Assembly: GCF_004307995.1 (NCBI RefSeq)
Contig: NZ_SIRE01000027.1
Location: 1-64,000 of the forward strand
Length of the DNA stretch: 64,000 bases
Direction of reading: 5' to 3'
DNA from: Paenibacillus thalictri
GTDB lineage: Bacteria; Bacillota; Bacilli; Paenibacillales; NBRC-103111
The notes beneath the pieces are model-generated. The model saw only the letters and a program-made list of their open reading frames with translations, made no database searches and was not told where the DNA came from. The first letter of the stretch is position 1. The number at the start of each line of letters is the position of its first letter. This document shows, piece by piece, positions 6,568 to 16,369 of this stretch. Both the position numbers and the translations under genes were made by a program.

Positions 6568-9276
6568 ATGGCTACAAACGATCAATACAAATCACGCAAA
6601 AGCTTAAGCGTAGGCGGCAAAAACTTTGCTTACTACAGCTTGCAGGCATTGGAAGAGCAAGGTTTCGCCGGCTTATCCAAGCTGCCTTTCTCCATTAAGG
6701 TACTGCTTGAGGCTGCGGTTCGCCAATTCGACGGACGCGCCATTACTGAAGAACATGTAAAGCAAATCGCCAATTGGGCTAACGAACGTGACGACAACAA
6801 GGAGATTCCTTTTATCCCTGCGCGTATCGTTCTGCAAGACTTCACCGGCGTACCGGTTGTCGTCGACCTTGCGGCCATGAGAGACACGATGAAAAAAGCA
6901 GGCGGAGACCCTAAACGGATCAACCCGCTTGTACCTGTCGACCTGGTTATCGACCACTCCGTTATGGTCGACGCATTTGGTACAAAGGACGCTCTTGAAT
7001 ATAACATCAACGTTGAATTCGAGCGCAACGAAGAACGCTACCGTTTCTTGCGTTGGGCGCAAACGGCGTTCGACAATTTCCGTGCGGTTCCTCCGTCAAC
7101 CGGTATCGTGCACCAAGTTAACTTGGAGTACCTTGCTTCCGTTGCCGCTACAAAGCAAGTAAACGGCGAAACTGTCGTTTACCCGGACTCGCTTGTAGGT
7201 ACCGACTCCCACACCACAATGATCAACGGTCTTGGCGTTGTAGGCTGGGGCGTTGGCGGTATCGAAGCGGAAGCCGGCATGCTCGGCCAACCGTTGTACT
7301 TCGTAGCGCCTGAAGTTATCGGCTTTAAACTGACAGGCAACCTGCCTGAAGGTTCGACGGCTACCGACTTGGCACTGACAGTTACGCAAATGCTGCGTAA
7401 AAAAGGCGTTGTCGGCAAATTCGTCGAATTCTACGGCCCTGGCCTGAGCAACATCAGCTTGGCTGACCGTGCTACCGTAGCCAACATGGCTCCTGAGTAC
7501 GGCGCAACGATCGGTTTCTTCCCGGTAGACAGCGAAACGCTGAACTACATGAGAAGCACCGGCCGCGAAGAAGATCAAATCGCGCTTGTCGAAGCTTATT
7601 ATAAAGAGCAAGGCATGTTCCGTACGGACGCAACCGTTGACCCGATCTTCACCGACAAAATCGAACTCGACTTGTCCACTGTCGTGCCGAGCCTTGCAGG
7701 ACCAAAACGTCCTCAAGACCGCATCGAGCTGACTTCCATGAAGGAAGCGTTCAACTCGATCATCCGCACGCCAATCGACAAAGGCGGCTACGGATTGTCC
7801 GAAGAGAAAATCAGCGAAGTGGTTGACGTTAAACATGCAGGCGGCGCAGTCAGCAAAATGAGCGCCGGCGCTGTCGTGATCGCTGCCATCACTTCCTGTA
7901 CGAACACATCCAACCCAAGCGTTATGCTGGGCGCAGGCCTTGTTGCGAAAAAAGCGGTTGAACGCGGTCTGGTTAAACCGGGCTACGTGAAGACCTCGCT
8001 GACTCCAGGTTCCCTGGTCGTTACCGAGTACCTGCATAAAGCAGGCCTGATCGAGCCGCTCGAAGCGCTTGGCTTCCACGTTGCAGGTTACGGCTGCGCA
8101 ACTTGTATCGGCAACTCCGGTCCTTTGCCTGATGAAGTCAGCCAAGCGATCGCCGACAACGATATGACCGTTGCCGCTGTATTGTCCGGTAACCGTAACT
8201 TCGAAGGCCGCGTGCATGCACAGGTTAAAGCCAACTATCTGGCTTCTCCGCCGCTTGTCGTCGCTTATGCGTTGGCCGGTACGGTCAACATCGACCTGTC
8301 GAAAGATCCGATCGGTTACGACCAACAAAATCAACCGGTCTATCTGAAAGATATTTGGCCAACTAACGCTGAAGTACAGGCAGCGGTTGCCGCATCCCTG
8401 ACACCGGCAATGTTCCGCGAGAAATACGCCAACGTATTCCGCGCCAACGAACGTTGGAATGCGATTGACGTTCCGGAAGGCGAGCTGTATGAATGGGATC
8501 CGAAGTCCACTTACATCGCCAACCCGCCGTTCTTCGAGAACATTCAAGGCGGCATCGGCGACATCGCTGATATCCGCGGCGCAAAAACAATGGCGCTGCT
8601 CGGCGATTCCGTAACGACGGACCACATTTCACCTGCAGGTAACATCAAAGCTGACAGCCCTGCCGGTAAATTCTTGATCGAGCATGGCGTGAAGAAAGAA
8701 GACTTCAACTCGTACGGTTCCCGCCGCGGCAACCACGATGTGATGATGCGCGGTACATTCGCTAACATCCGCATCCGCAACCAAGTGGCTCCAGGTACAG
8801 AAGGCGGCGTAACAACTTACCTGCCAACCGGCGAAGTTGAGTCGATCTACGACGCATCGATGAAATATCAAGCGAGCGGCACAAACCTTGTCGTTATCGC
8901 AGGCAAAGAATACGGCACCGGCTCTTCCCGCGACTGGGCGGCAAAAGGTACGTTCCTGCTTGGCGTTAAAGCGGTTATCGCGGAAAGCTTCGAGCGGATC
9001 CACCGTTCCAACCTTGTGGGCATGGGCGTGCTGCCGCTGCAATTCAAAGCCGGCGACAGCTGGAAGTCGCTTGGCATTACAGGCCGTGAAACGTTCGACA
9101 TCGTTGGCCTGAGCAACGACGTTCGTCCGGGACAATCCGTACCGGTCAATGTGGTTCGCGAAGACGGATCGACCTTCTCCTTCGAAGCGCTCGTTCGTCT
9201 AGACAGCCTGGTTGACGTGGATTACTACCGCAACGGCGGTATTCTCCAAACGGTTCTTCGTCAAATCATGAAATAA
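6568..9276 (+). CDS. acnA: aconitate hydratase
   Basis: A 902-residue aconitase of the AcnA/IRP1 type that interconverts citrate and isocitrate in the TCA cycle. The [4Fe-4S] cluster cysteines are Cys444 (SCTNTSNPS) and Cys510/Cys513 (GCATCIGNSG). The C-terminal swivel domain carries the expected YGTGSSRDWAAKG and ESFERIHRSNLVGMG. ATG is preceded by AAGGAGG at nine to ten bases. It is monocistronic, with its own promoter (6396-6424) and terminator (9293-9328). Bacillus orthologues also act as iron-responsive RNA-binding proteins; whether this one does is not visible. Codon use is strongly adapted, fitting high expression. Confidence 0.98.
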   Translation: MATNDQYKSRKSLSVGGKNFAYYSLQALEEQGFAGLSKLPFSIKVLLEAAVRQFDGRAITEEHVKQIANWANERDDNKEIPFIPARIVLQDFTGVPVVVDLAAMRDTMKKAGGDPKRINPLVPVDLVIDHSVMVDAFGTKDALEYNINVEFERNEERYRFLRWAQTAFDNFRAVPPSTGIVHQVNLEYLASVAATKQVNGETVVYPDSLVGTDSHTTMINGLGVVGWGVGGIEAEAGMLGQPLYFVAPEVIGFKLTGNLPEGSTATDLALTVTQMLRKKGVVGKFVEFYGPGLSNISLADRATVANMAPEYGATIGFFPVDSETLNYMRSTGREEDQIALVEAYYKEQGMFRTDATVDPIFTDKIELDLSTVVPSLAGPKRPQDRIELTSMKEAFNSIIRTPIDKGGYGLSEEKISEVVDVKHAGGAVSKMSAGAVVIAAITSCTNTSNPSVMLGAGLVAKKAVERGLVKPGYVKTSLTPGSLVVTEYLHKAGLIEPLEALGFHVAGYGCATCIGNSGPLPDEVSQAIADNDMTVAAVLSGNRNFEGRVHAQVKANYLASPPLVVAYALAGTVNIDLSKDPIGYDQQNQPVYLKDIWPTNAEVQAAVAASLTPAMFREKYANVFRANERWNAIDVPEGELYEWDPKSTYIANPPFFENIQGGIGDIADIRGAKTMALLGDSVTTDHISPAGNIKADSPAGKFLIEHGVKKEDFNSYGSRRGNHDVMMRGTFANIRIRNQVAPGTEGGVTTYLPTGEVESIYDASMKYQASGTNLVVIAGKEYGTGSSRDWAAKGTFLLGVKAVIAESFERIHRSNLVGMGVLPLQFKAGDSWKSLGITGRETFDIVGLSNDVRPGQSVPVNVVREDGSTFSFEALVRLDSLVDVDYYRNGGILQTVLRQIMK

Positions 9277-9292
9277 GCTTGGCATATATAAA

Positions 9293-9328
9293 AAAGCGGG
9301 TCGCCTTGGGCGTAACCCGCTTTTTTTG
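9293..9328 (+). terminator. terminator of acnA
   Basis: Stem AAAGCGGGT / ACCCGCTTT with a loop of about 12 bases, followed by a run of T on the plus strand. Confidence 0.9.
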
Positions 9329-9331
9329 CCG

Positions 9332-9406
9332 AAAAAGCGCCCGATTTGAAGTGACCTTCATCGTTAAGCACTTTAACGATGCGAGGCGCATTTCATATCG
9401 GGCGCT
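9332..9406 (-). terminator. large two-stem terminator of the sugar operon
   Basis: Outer stem AGCGCCCGAT (9336-9345) with ATCGGGCGCT (9397-9406). An inner perfect 9-bp hairpin CATCGTTAA (9359-9367) / TTAACGATG (9373-9381) lies inside it. On the minus strand the outer stem is followed by a T run, so it terminates the GH105 operon. At 71 bases between the outer arms it is unusually elaborate. Confidence 0.75.
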
Positions 9407-9434
9407 GCTGTTATTTGCCGCATATCGGCATCAA

Positions 9435-10535
9435 TCAACCCAGCAGCTTGATCTCATTGTATGCCATCAACAGCGGCGCGACGCCGTGACCGTTATTGTC
9501 GACGATTTTTTCCTGTAAAAAATAATATTCCAAGCTGCCGTCGCGCATTTCTCCGCTTTCCGGCTTCTTGCCAAGGCCTGCGCTTCTGCATATACCGCCT
9601 AGAAGCACTTCGCCGTTCTCTTCGCGCAAATATCGGGCGATTGTCCCTTCAAACGACTGGATGCCGTATGTGGCATATTCCTTTGGCACATATCCAAGCC
9701 GAGCTGATTTCAGAATGGCATAAACAAGCATCAACGTGCCGCTTGTTTCCAGGTAATTACCCGGATCATCGCCGTGATCCACAACCTGATACCACATGCC
9801 GTCACGATGCCGGTAAGGCAGCATATCGTGGGTAAGCTCCTTGATATAACCCCGAAGCCCCCCCGTATCCGCCGGCTCGCCCTCCAGCAGCTCCAGGACG
9901 TCCACAAGCGCCATCGCGGTCCAGCCGACCGCACGTCCCCATACATTTGGCGACTGCCCCGTTGCCTGCTCGCACCAGAACATACTGCGGCTTTCATCAT
10001 AAGCATGGCTGTACAGCCGCTTCTCTTGATTGTAGATATACCGGCGGACATTCGCGAATTGCCGCAGTGTATCGGAATAGTCCTTGGATTTCGCGAACCG
10101 TTTCACATACTCAACATAAAAAGGCTGCCCCATGTACAAGCCGTCCAGCCATACTTGGTAAGGGTAATTTTCTTTATGCCAAAACGAACCCGACTTCGTC
10201 CGCGGATAAGAAGAAAGCTGCCGGTACAGCATATCCAAAATCTTTCTGTATTTAGGGTCCTGCTCCCGCTCGTCAAGAGCGAATAAAATGGTGGCCATAC
10301 GGATTTGATCGATATTATAGCTGCCGATCCGAATATCGGCTATATCGCCTTTTTCGTCAAAAAGCCGATCTATAAAACCTTTGACAAAGCCATACTCTGC
10401 TTTATTGCCGCTTTGCCCATAGCTGTCCAAATACGCCTTCAGGATGCAACCCTCAATATAATGCCATCTATAGGAATACCATTTCGGCTCGGCCATATAT
10501 TGCGCTTTCAGTTTTTCTACCAACGGATAAATCAA
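9435..10535 (-). CDS. glycoside hydrolase family 105-like unsaturated glycuronyl hydrolase
   Basis: A 366-residue (alpha/alpha)6-barrel protein resembling YteR/YesR, which remove the terminal unsaturated galacturonic acid from rhamnogalacturonan disaccharides. Key segments are QVWLDGLYMGQPF (general-acid Asp131), FWCEQATGQSPNVWGRAVGW, NYLETSGTLMLVY and DNNGHGVAPLLMAYNE. There is no signal peptide, so it acts in the cytoplasm on imported oligosaccharides. The TTG start at 10535 is supported by AAGGAGG seven bases upstream. It is the last gene of the transporter operon, 38 bases after the AraC-type regulator. Family confidence is high; GH88 is the alternative. Confidence 0.85.
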   Translation of the reverse strand: MIYPLVEKLKAQYMAEPKWYSYRWHYIEGCILKAYLDSYGQSGNKAEYGFVKGFIDRLFDEKGDIADIRIGSYNIDQIRMATILFALDEREQDPKYRKILDMLYRQLSSYPRTKSGSFWHKENYPYQVWLDGLYMGQPFYVEYVKRFAKSKDYSDTLRQFANVRRYIYNQEKRLYSHAYDESRSMFWCEQATGQSPNVWGRAVGWTAMALVDVLELLEGEPADTGGLRGYIKELTHDMLPYRHRDGMWYQVVDHGDDPGNYLETSGTLMLVYAILKSARLGYVPKEYATYGIQSFEGTIARYLREENGEVLLGGICRSAGLGKKPESGEMRDGSLEYYFLQEKIVDNNGHGVAPLLMAYNEIKLLG

Positions 10536-10573
10536 ATCGGCGCCTCCTTGCAGCGGAACTACGTTAATGACAC

Positions 10574-12820
10574 TTATGATTTCGCGTGTGCTTCCCGATA
10601 TTGGCCCGGCGTCATGCCGGTCGATTTCCGGAAAGTCCGGATAAATCCCGTCGAGTTCGTATAGTTTAACCGCTCGGCGATTTCCGTAATTTTCATATCG
10701 CTGTCCTTAAGCCAGATCTTAGCCATATTCATCCGGTAATTCATCAAATAGTCGATAAACGTCGTTCCAACCTCTTTTTTGAATACGCGGCTCAAATATA
10801 CGGGATGAAACCGGAACTGCTCGGCGCACGATTCCAGGGTAATATCCTGATCGTATTTTTCGTGAATGAGTTCGACCATTTGCTGGGCGATATTGATATA
10901 CTGCGAATCGATCCGGCTCTGGAAAAAGGCGACCGTGGGCGGCAGCAGCTCTGTTTTGAACCAAGTCATGATCTCCTCGGCCGTATGCAGCTTCATAAAT
11001 TTGATCACAACCGATTTGGAGCCGACCAGCCCGTCCAACGTTCCGCCTTGCTGCTGCACAAGCCGGTATATTTTGGCGATCAATTGTAGGTTAAATATTT
11101 GAAAATCGTTAAACGAAACGCTGTTCTCCAATATCGACGACGCATACTGATTGTAATAATCGTAAGCGACGGCGGAATCGCCCGCTTTCAGACCGCTGAT
11201 CATGCTTTCTTCGAGATGATTCCAAGAAGCCGCAGGTTGAACGCTGTTCGTGTGTACTGTATTGGTATCTTCATAACTTAAAAGAAGTTCGTTCCCCAAA
11301 CTAATTCTGCGTTTCAGCGCTTCCAACGCCTCCTGATAAGCATCCATCGCGTGAGTGTATTTATGAAACGGACGGCTGATGCCGATACTGATTTTGATCT
11401 TCAGCAGCTCGCTTACCTTGGCTTTCATCTGCTCCGCCACTTGATAGAAATAGCTCTTCAGTTCAGCAGGGTCGTCCGAATCCCCAAGCAGCAGCGTGAC
11501 TTGGGATTGATCCAGCAGCAACGTGCCCAAGATGCGGTCGCCGGGGATTAATTCCGCAACTACATTATTGATCGCGAATAACAGCAGCTCCTTATCGCTG
11601 TCCAAAAAACGCGTACCCTCCAGCGTATCGATCTGCAGGGCAAGCACACCCATCATCTTCCCTTTTTCGCCGAAACCGTACGTTTCATATTTATAGGAGA
11701 ATTCGCTTTCCGTGACTTGTCCCATCAGCAGCTTCAACAGAAAAAACTCCTTTACCTGGCCGCGCTGCACATGCAGCTGCTGCTGCAGCTGCTTTCTCGT
11801 GCTGAACAGCGAAGAAAATCTCTCTTCGATTAAAGTGAATTCATCCTGCTTTCTGCTGTCCTGCGACTCTCCGCCAACCTGCTCCATCATCCTAAACAAC
11901 CGGCCGATCGGCCTGTACATGCGGCGGGTTCCAAAAAAGGCGGCAAACGCAATAATAATAAAAATAATGATGCAGCCATTCAAGGTGATAAGGGCAATTT
12001 TTTTCGATTCTTTTGTGATAGCGTCTATGGACACGATGGACACGTAGGACCAGCCGTTATAAGACGAGATCTTATAATTCACGGCCAGAGAATCCGTTTC
12101 AAAAGACCCTGCCGGGTCGGCCGCGGCTTGCAGCCTTTGCAGAATGGCGGGCTGAACCCGGTTAGTAGCTGAGCTCGCCAGAAACGGCTCGCGGTCGCGA
12201 TTCAGCACATAGATGGTTCCAAGCTGCGTATTTTGCTCCAAGTTGCTCAGCAGCGCGTCCTGCGATATATCAATGAGCAGCAGCGCTTTGGGCACGGTTG
12301 AGGAGGCGATCATCGGCAGCTTGACGACAAGCCGAATTTTATTTCCGCCGACGGCATTGTCGGTCTCGGCCAGCCAAAATAAATTTTGCTTGCGCGACGC
12401 ATATTGGCTTAATACATCTTGATTCGCAAACTCCTGGGATGAGGTGAAACCGAGGTTGCTGATCATCCAACGATGCTCCAGATTGATCAGCCGCGTATCG
12501 GCCACACCTGAAATCGAATGAAGATTATACAATCCTTTGGAGAGATTATTGATCGTCTGGAATTCATCGTGCTGCAAATTATCGTAAATCCCATCGCTGA
12601 CCAGCGACGAGTTGATGTATTGCACCGCACCGATCTCCACATTTTTTAGAATCTGTTCCATACGCATCTGATTTTGCAGCAAAATCTGCACATTGCCCTC
12701 ATTGACCTTTTGCTCGATATCTTTGGAAGCGATATAGTAGGAGATCAATCCTATGGAAATAACAGGAATTGCACTGAGCAGAAGGGAAAAGACAAGCATG
12801 CGGTATAAATATCTGGGCAA
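10574..12820 (-). CDS. membrane-anchored AraC-family regulator with extracellular sensor
   Basis: A 748-residue one-protein sensor-regulator. The N-terminal membrane segment (about 8-30) and a second at about 275-298 bracket an extracytoplasmic sensor region of about 240 residues, probably Cache-like. A short HAMP-like linker and a cytoplasmic region follow. The C-terminal 100 residues are an AraC double helix-turn-helix (YLSRVFKKEVG ... TEIAERLNYTNSTGFIRTFRK). Such proteins control neighbouring carbohydrate ABC operons in Paenibacillus-type bacteria. The TTG at 12820 has GGAGGGAGAGG close upstream; an ATG at codon 8 is the alternative. It lies inside the operon it probably controls. Confidence 0.88.
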   Translation of the reverse strand: MPRYLYRMLVFSLLLSAIPVISIGLISYYIASKDIEQKVNEGNVQILLQNQMRMEQILKNVEIGAVQYINSSLVSDGIYDNLQHDEFQTINNLSKGLYNLHSISGVADTRLINLEHRWMISNLGFTSSQEFANQDVLSQYASRKQNLFWLAETDNAVGGNKIRLVVKLPMIASSTVPKALLLIDISQDALLSNLEQNTQLGTIYVLNRDREPFLASSATNRVQPAILQRLQAAADPAGSFETDSLAVNYKISSYNGWSYVSIVSIDAITKESKKIALITLNGCIIIFIIIAFAAFFGTRRMYRPIGRLFRMMEQVGGESQDSRKQDEFTLIEERFSSLFSTRKQLQQQLHVQRGQVKEFFLLKLLMGQVTESEFSYKYETYGFGEKGKMMGVLALQIDTLEGTRFLDSDKELLLFAINNVVAELIPGDRILGTLLLDQSQVTLLLGDSDDPAELKSYFYQVAEQMKAKVSELLKIKISIGISRPFHKYTHAMDAYQEALEALKRRISLGNELLLSYEDTNTVHTNSVQPAASWNHLEESMISGLKAGDSAVAYDYYNQYASSILENSVSFNDFQIFNLQLIAKIYRLVQQQGGTLDGLVGSKSVVIKFMKLHTAEEIMTWFKTELLPPTVAFFQSRIDSQYINIAQQMVELIHEKYDQDITLESCAEQFRFHPVYLSRVFKKEVGTTFIDYLMNYRMNMAKIWLKDSDMKITEIAERLNYTNSTGFIRTFRKSTGMTPGQYREAHAKS

Positions 12821-12863
12821 CGGAAACCTCTCCCTCCTTTACTTGCAAGGCTTCGACATTACC

Positions 12864-12869
12864 ATTATA
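12864..12869 (-). promoter_or_regulatory. candidate extended -10 before the AraC-type regulator
   Basis: Minus strand TGTTATAAT is a perfect extended -10 element, but no good -35 lies 16-18 bases upstream. It could give the regulator independent expression inside the operon. Confidence 0.3.
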
Positions 12870-12919
12870 ACAGAGGGCCATTCGTTGCCCAGGCTGACAA
12901 TTGGGAGAACTGGGATGTA

Positions 12920-14440
12920 TTACTTCTTCTGCTGCTTGGCATACTCTGCCGTATACTCTTCAATTATTTTATCTCCGCCGGCTTTTTTCCACTTATCCAC
13001 TTCCGCCTGCCAACCGGCCTCGTCGATTTTCCCCATAATAAATTTGGTCTGGGCGTCGCGGATCATCGTATCCAGCTCCCCGCCTTTATCGGAATATGTC
13101 TTGGAGTTCAGCGTTAACGCCACATTGGGTACCACGTGCTTCAGATTTTCGTCAACGACCTGCCAGCCTTTGGCCTGCAAGTCGGTTAATTTGAGCGGCA
13201 GACCCGTTCCCGTTACTTCAAACGACGGCAAACTATCTCGGTAAGGCTTCACTTCCAGATTAAATACGGACAAATCTTTAAACTGCGCTTTTCCGTCGTC
13301 GGTTTTCGTGAAATGCTTGCCTTCGATGCCCCGGGTCAGCAGTGTGGACATCTCCGGGTCAAGCAGCTTATCGAAAAATCCAAGCAGACGTTTTAACTCC
13401 GCTTCCGATTTAACGCTGGATTTAGGGAAGACGTAAAAGCCGTTATTGCCCGGCTCAGCCGGTACAAGCACACCCGACGCTCCGGCATAAGACACAACGT
13501 CCACCACGCCGTTAGGCACGGCCTTCCTCAAGTTGTCCTGCGAGGTCGCGGCAGCCGAAGCAACCGTGTTGATCCGGATCCCCACCTTGCCTGCGTTCCA
13601 TTTATTGTCCGCGTCCGCCGATTGCACAACGGAGAAGTCCTGATTGATTAATTTCTCTTGGTACAGCTTGCGCAGCAGCTTCATGGAGTCCGCGTAAGGT
13701 TTGGTCATGAACTCGGGGACCAGCTTGCCATTCTCCACTCCCCATTTATTAGGGGCCCCTTGAGAGACGGCTAGCCGGGTCAAATACGCGCTGCTCGCAG
13801 CAGGGTCGTTGTAGGTTTTGTCGAGAAACATACCGTACGTATCGTTTTGACCGTTCTTGTCGGGATCTTTCTCCGCGACCGTCTTCATGACGTTATACCA
13901 GTCGTCCAGGGTTACCGGAGGTTTGATGCCAAGCTCGTCGAACCAATCCTTCCGGTAAGTGATCCCGGCACGCCCGATGTCGCGGAATAAAGGCAGCGCA
14001 TAAACTTTTCCGTCGACCTTGATGTTTTCGTAGTACAGCGGGTTGACCGCCGACAAGTTTTTGTAATCCTTCAGCAGAGGGCCGATCTCCCAGAACAGAC
14101 CGGATTGGATAGCGCTTAGCGTTGTTGCGTTGGATGTAATTTTAAACGCCTTTGGCATTTCGCTGGAGGCGATCATTATATTTTTCTTGTCCTCAAATGC
14201 CGCCGAAGGAATCCATTGAATATCGAGTTTGGCATTGGTGTATTTCTCGATCGCTTTCTCGATCTCGCTGCCTTTGGGCGGCGCTTCCCCAACCTGCGGC
14301 GTTGCGATCGTTACTTCGAGCGGCGTATTGTCCTGCACCTCGGCGCCCTGCGAACCGCTTTTCCCGCCGCCGCACCCCGCTAAAGCGCTTGCAGTTGCAA
14401 GCATGGAAACCATTAAGGTGATAAAACGTTTTCTGTTCAT
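12920..14440 (-). CDS. extracellular solute-binding lipoprotein of a carbohydrate ABC transporter
   Basis: A 506-residue family 1-type solute-binding protein. Its N-terminus is a lipoprotein signal (positive start, hydrophobic core, lipobox ASALAGC), so the mature protein is anchored by a diacylglyceryl cysteine on the outer membrane face. The size fits the LplA/YtcQ group of large oligosaccharide binders. ATG follows AGGAGGGG. It lies 24 bases after the second permease gene in the operon. With the GH105 enzyme in the operon, pectin-derived oligogalacturonides are a reasonable guess at ligand, but no residue proves it. Confidence 0.9.
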   Translation of the reverse strand: MNRKRFITLMVSMLATASALAGCGGGKSGSQGAEVQDNTPLEVTIATPQVGEAPPKGSEIEKAIEKYTNAKLDIQWIPSAAFEDKKNIMIASSEMPKAFKITSNATTLSAIQSGLFWEIGPLLKDYKNLSAVNPLYYENIKVDGKVYALPLFRDIGRAGITYRKDWFDELGIKPPVTLDDWYNVMKTVAEKDPDKNGQNDTYGMFLDKTYNDPAASSAYLTRLAVSQGAPNKWGVENGKLVPEFMTKPYADSMKLLRKLYQEKLINQDFSVVQSADADNKWNAGKVGIRINTVASAAATSQDNLRKAVPNGVVDVVSYAGASGVLVPAEPGNNGFYVFPKSSVKSEAELKRLLGFFDKLLDPEMSTLLTRGIEGKHFTKTDDGKAQFKDLSVFNLEVKPYRDSLPSFEVTGTGLPLKLTDLQAKGWQVVDENLKHVVPNVALTLNSKTYSDKGGELDTMIRDAQTKFIMGKIDEAGWQAEVDKWKKAGGDKIIEEYTAEYAKQQKK

Positions 14441-14464
14441 ACAAACCCCTCCTGATATATGTTC

Positions 14465-15346
14465 TTATCCTTTGACGGAACCTAACAGCACACCTTTGGC
14501 AAAATGCTTCTGCAAAAACGGGTAGACCAGCACAATAGGAATCGTTGCAACTACGATGGATGCCATGCGGATCGTCTGCGGCAAATAGTCGGTCGGATCC
14601 TGCTGTGTCGTGCTGTTTCCAATCTGGTCTTGGGAGAGCAGCACGATTTCCCGCAAAATCACCTGTACCGGAAACTTCGCCGCATCGTTCATATACATCA
14701 CCGCGCTGAAGAATGTATTCCAATGTCCAACCGCGTAAAAAAGTCCGAAGGTCGCCATTGCCGGCATTGAAAGCGGCATTACAATGCGGAACAAGATGCC
14801 TAAATCGTTGCAGCCGTCCATCTTCGCCGAATCTTCAAGACCGTCGGGGATTTGCTGGAAAAAGTTTTTCAGCACGATTAAATTAAAGGCGCTGATCGCG
14901 CTGGGAATCATCAAAGACCAATACGTGTTGATCATGCCGAAGGCTTTGACTACGAAATAAGTCGGGATCAAACCTCCGCTGAACAGCATCGTAACCAATA
15001 CCATAATAAGAATCGGCCGTCGTCCCCGCAAATGCGGTTTCGCCAGAGGGTATGCCATCAGCGAAGTAAGCAGCAGATTAATCAGCGTTCCAAGCACCGT
15101 CACATAAATCGATATGCCAATGCTCCTAACCATCGTGCCCGTGGAGAAGATGTATTTATACGCCCCTAACGTAAACTTGGAAGGAACTAAGAGCAGGCCG
15201 CCTTTAGCCACTTCTTCCGGACTGGCAAAAGACATGGAGACGATATATACAAAAGGAATGATCGCGACGATACAAATCAGGCCAAGCAGCGAGTAGTTAC
15301 CGGTATGGAACAGCCGGCTGCCCCAGCTTTTATCTTCTTGCGGCAT
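14465..15346 (-). CDS. carbohydrate ABC transporter permease (LplC/YtcP-like)
   Basis: A 293-residue inner-membrane permease with six predicted membrane segments. The EAA loop that contacts the ATPase (LEDSAKMDGCNDLGILFRIV) lies about two-thirds along. The C-terminus ends FLQKHFAKGVLLGSVKG, the standard end of this subfamily. ATG 15346 is chosen for GAGGAGG upstream. It begins 13 bases after the first permease, so translation is likely coupled. No ATPase gene is present in the operon; in this family a shared MsmX-type ATPase encoded elsewhere normally energises import. Confidence 0.93.
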   Translation of the reverse strand: MPQEDKSWGSRLFHTGNYSLLGLICIVAIIPFVYIVSMSFASPEEVAKGGLLLVPSKFTLGAYKYIFSTGTMVRSIGISIYVTVLGTLINLLLTSLMAYPLAKPHLRGRRPILIMVLVTMLFSGGLIPTYFVVKAFGMINTYWSLMIPSAISAFNLIVLKNFFQQIPDGLEDSAKMDGCNDLGILFRIVMPLSMPAMATFGLFYAVGHWNTFFSAVMYMNDAAKFPVQVILREIVLLSQDQIGNSTTQQDPTDYLPQTIRMASIVVATIPIVLVYPFLQKHFAKGVLLGSVKG

Positions 15347-15359
15347 ATGGACAACCTCC

Positions 15360-16322
15360 TCAATAGATGCCTTCTTCTCCGAATTTTTTGGCCAGCCAGT
15401 TGGACCCGAGCACAAGGATGAGCCCCACTACCGACTTAAACATCCCTACCGCGGCGCTATAGCTGTACTGGGCTTGCGTCAAACCTTTCAAATAAACGTA
15501 GGTGTCGAATACTTCTCCGACTTCCCGGTTCATGGAGTTCAGCATCAGAAAGATGTGCTCGAATCCCGTGTCCAAAAAGCTGCCCAACCGCAAGATGAAC
15601 AAGATGACGATTGTGCTGCGGATGGCCGGCAGCGTAATATGCCACAGCTGGCGCCAGCGCCCTGCCCCATCCATACGAGCCGCTTCGTACAGTTGAAGAT
15701 CCACTCCGGATAATGCCGCCAGGAATATGATCGTCCCCCAGCCTGCTTCTTTCCAGATCGATTGGCTGATAATCATCGGTCTGAACCATTCTTCGCTCAG
15801 CAGAAACGGAATTTTGTCCATCCCGGCCCGTGCAATCAATTCGTTGACAATCCCGCCTTCGGTCGTAAACAACACGTAGAAAATGCCTACAGCCACTACC
15901 CACGAAACAAAGTGGGGCAAATACAAAATCGTCTGGGCGAAGCGTTTGAATACGCTATTGCGCACTTCATTAAGCATAAGCGCCAATACGATAGGAAGCG
16001 GGAAAAAAAACACGATATTGTATACCGCCAAAACGATGGTGTTGCGGAACAACATCCAGAACTGCGGTTCCGTAAAAAACCTTTCAAAATGTTTTAGCCC
16101 AACCCAAGGGCTGCCCGCAAAACCGAGATAAGGCTTGTAGTCTTGAAAAGCCATTGCTAAACCTAACATGGGGACATATTTAAAAATGATGAAGTATAAA
16201 ACTCCCGGCAATAAAATCAGATACAACCACCGGTCTCTGACCATATCTTTTAAAAATAACGATCGTTTCAATAAACCGGAGCTTTGACTTATGTGTAACC
16301 TAACTTCGTGTTGTCTGTTCAT
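15360..16322 (-). CDS. carbohydrate ABC transporter permease (LplB/YteP-like)
   Basis: A 320-residue membrane permease, partner of the following LplC-like protein. An N-terminal cytoplasmic tail precedes six membrane segments starting near residue 32 (LYLILLPGVLYFIIF). The EAA loop LYEAARMDGAGRWRQLWHIT is intact. The C-terminus ends SNWLAKKFGEEGIY, typical of the subfamily. ATG follows GAAGGAGGG. It is the first gene of the operon, about 40 bases downstream of the predicted transcription start of the promoter at 16370-16398. Confidence 0.93.
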   Translation of the reverse strand: MNRQHEVRLHISQSSGLLKRSLFLKDMVRDRWLYLILLPGVLYFIIFKYVPMLGLAMAFQDYKPYLGFAGSPWVGLKHFERFFTEPQFWMLFRNTIVLAVYNIVFFFPLPIVLALMLNEVRNSVFKRFAQTILYLPHFVSWVVAVGIFYVLFTTEGGIVNELIARAGMDKIPFLLSEEWFRPMIISQSIWKEAGWGTIIFLAALSGVDLQLYEAARMDGAGRWRQLWHITLPAIRSTIVILFILRLGSFLDTGFEHIFLMLNSMNREVGEVFDTYVYLKGLTQAQYSYSAAVGMFKSVVGLILVLGSNWLAKKFGEEGIY

Positions 16323-16369
16323 CGGTGCCCTCCTTCTGGATTCATCGATTGCTTATCGGATTCATCCAT

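Noticed and set aside
7096..8625. A 509-codon open frame on the minus strand opposite acnA
   Set aside because: It lies wholly inside the very well supported aconitase gene, its composition (Val, Arg, Phe, Cys-rich) is that of an antisense shadow, and no ribosome site or family match is seen.
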